A DNA stretch of 6,688 nucleotides from Candidatus Sumerlaeota bacterium (GTDB lineage Bacteria; CG03; SLGR01). The notes under the pieces are model-generated. The model ran no database searches. It was not told where the DNA came from and saw nothing but the letters and a program-made list of their open reading frames with translations. Shown here piece after piece: positions 6,280-6,688 of this stretch. The position numbers were made by a program, and so were the translations under genes. Every line of letters starts with the position of its first letter. Position 1 is the first letter of the stretch. The stretch lies in assembly GCA_007136585.1 (NCBI GenBank), contig SLGR01000102.1:1-6688 (forward strand), read 5' to 3'.

Positions 6280-6688
6280 ATGAGCGGAGAAGAATTTGCC
6301 GGAATTGCCAAAGCTGTAGAAGAGATAAAACGGGGAAGGATGATAGTTGTTGTGGATGACGAATCCAGGGAGAACGAGGGTGACCTTGTAATGGGCGCAT
6401 CGGCTGCGACCCCGGAAGCGGTAAACTTTATGGCTTCTCACGGGAGAGGGCTTATCTGCGTCCCCCTGGAGAGGAAAAGGCTTCAGAACCTGGGGTTAAG
6501 ACCTATGGAAAGGAGAAATTCCAGCGAAGCGGAGTTTACGGTATCGTGCGACGCCTCAACCGGGGTTACAACGGGGATATCGGCCGCCGACAGGGCCAGG
6601 ACCATAAAGCTCCTCTCCGATCCCGCCTGCGGGTCGGAAGATATTTCCACTCCCGGACACGTATTTCCCATAGCCTACAGGGAAGGAG
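6280..6688 (+). CDS. ribB: 3,4-dihydroxy-2-butanone-4-phosphate synthase (RibB, or N-terminal half of a RibBA fusion), 3' end missing
   Basis: The frame is open to the window end and gives 136 residues. The enzyme turns ribulose 5-phosphate into 3,4-dihydroxy-2-butanone 4-phosphate plus formate, supplying the four-carbon unit of riboflavin. Family motifs occur in order: D26-D27-E28, R30-E31-N32-E33-G34-D35 (magnesium and substrate site), ATPEAVNFMASHGRGLICVPL (43-63), FTVSCDA (86-92), GVTTGISAADRARTI (95-109) and TPGHVFPI (124-131). ATG 6280 is supported by AGAGG (6270-6274) 5 nt upstream. It follows ribE by 36 nt, so it belongs to the same FMN-controlled operon. In many operons of this order the gene is a ribBA fusion with GTP cyclohydrolase II at the C-terminus; the window ends too early to tell. 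Confidence 0.96.
   Translation, partial: MSGEEFAGIAKAVEEIKRGRMIVVVDDESRENEGDLVMGASAATPEAVNFMASHGRGLICVPLERKRLQNLGLRPMERRNSSEAEFTVSCDASTGVTTGISAADRARTIKLLSDPACGSEDISTPGHVFPIAYREG

Overview
This is a bacterial window with every supportable gene on the + strand. The 5' part is a signalling neighbourhood: the C-terminal 397 residues of a GAF-GAF-ANTAR protein, then after about 120 bp a tight pair made of a cysteine-rich protein of unknown function and a REC-GGDEF diguanylate cyclase response regulator. A UMF1/Atg22-like MFS permease follows. The 3' part is the start of a riboflavin operon: an excellent sigma70-type promoter, an FMN riboswitch with an intrinsic terminator, ribD, ribE and the first 136 codons of the DHBP synthase gene (ribB, or a ribBA fusion cut by the window end).

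Organism: a bacterium, because of the FMN riboswitch, rho-independent terminator, consensus -35/-10 promoters, REC-GGDEF and ANTAR domains. Base composition looks moderately GC, and isoleucine ATA and arginine AGG codons are used freely in all genes. This, the free-standing GAF-ANTAR protein and the cysteine-rich protein (which resembles proteins I associate with deltaproteobacterial-type genomes) suggest a Desulfobacterota/Nitrospirota-like or related uncultured lineage. That is only a guess. Codon style looks uniform, and I see no mobile element, tRNA, rRNA, CRISPR array or clear sign of recent transfer.

Layout: 1-1194 GAF-GAF-ANTAR (5' end missing); 1195-1316 non-coding with a promoter; 1317-2021 cysteine-rich unknown; 2024-2905 REC-GGDEF; 2963-4351 MFS permease; 4348-4570 promoter, FMN riboswitch and terminator; 4571-5701 ribD; 5686-6243 ribE; 6280-6688+ ribB(A).

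How the genes work together: the rib genes cover the GTP-branch deaminase/reductase (RibD), the ribulose-5-phosphate branch (RibB) and the final dismutation (RibE). All lie under one FMN-sensing leader whose terminator and antiterminator can be read from the sequence. The promoter upstream of the cysteine-rich gene probably drives that gene and the response regulator, which would couple a phosphorelay input to c-di-GMP synthesis. Known systems explain most of the window. The least explained items are the cysteine-rich protein paired with the cyclase, the terminator U-tract that touches the ribD start codon with no Shine-Dalgarno, a G9 tract in ribD, and a riboflavin synthase that lacks the usual C-terminal helix.
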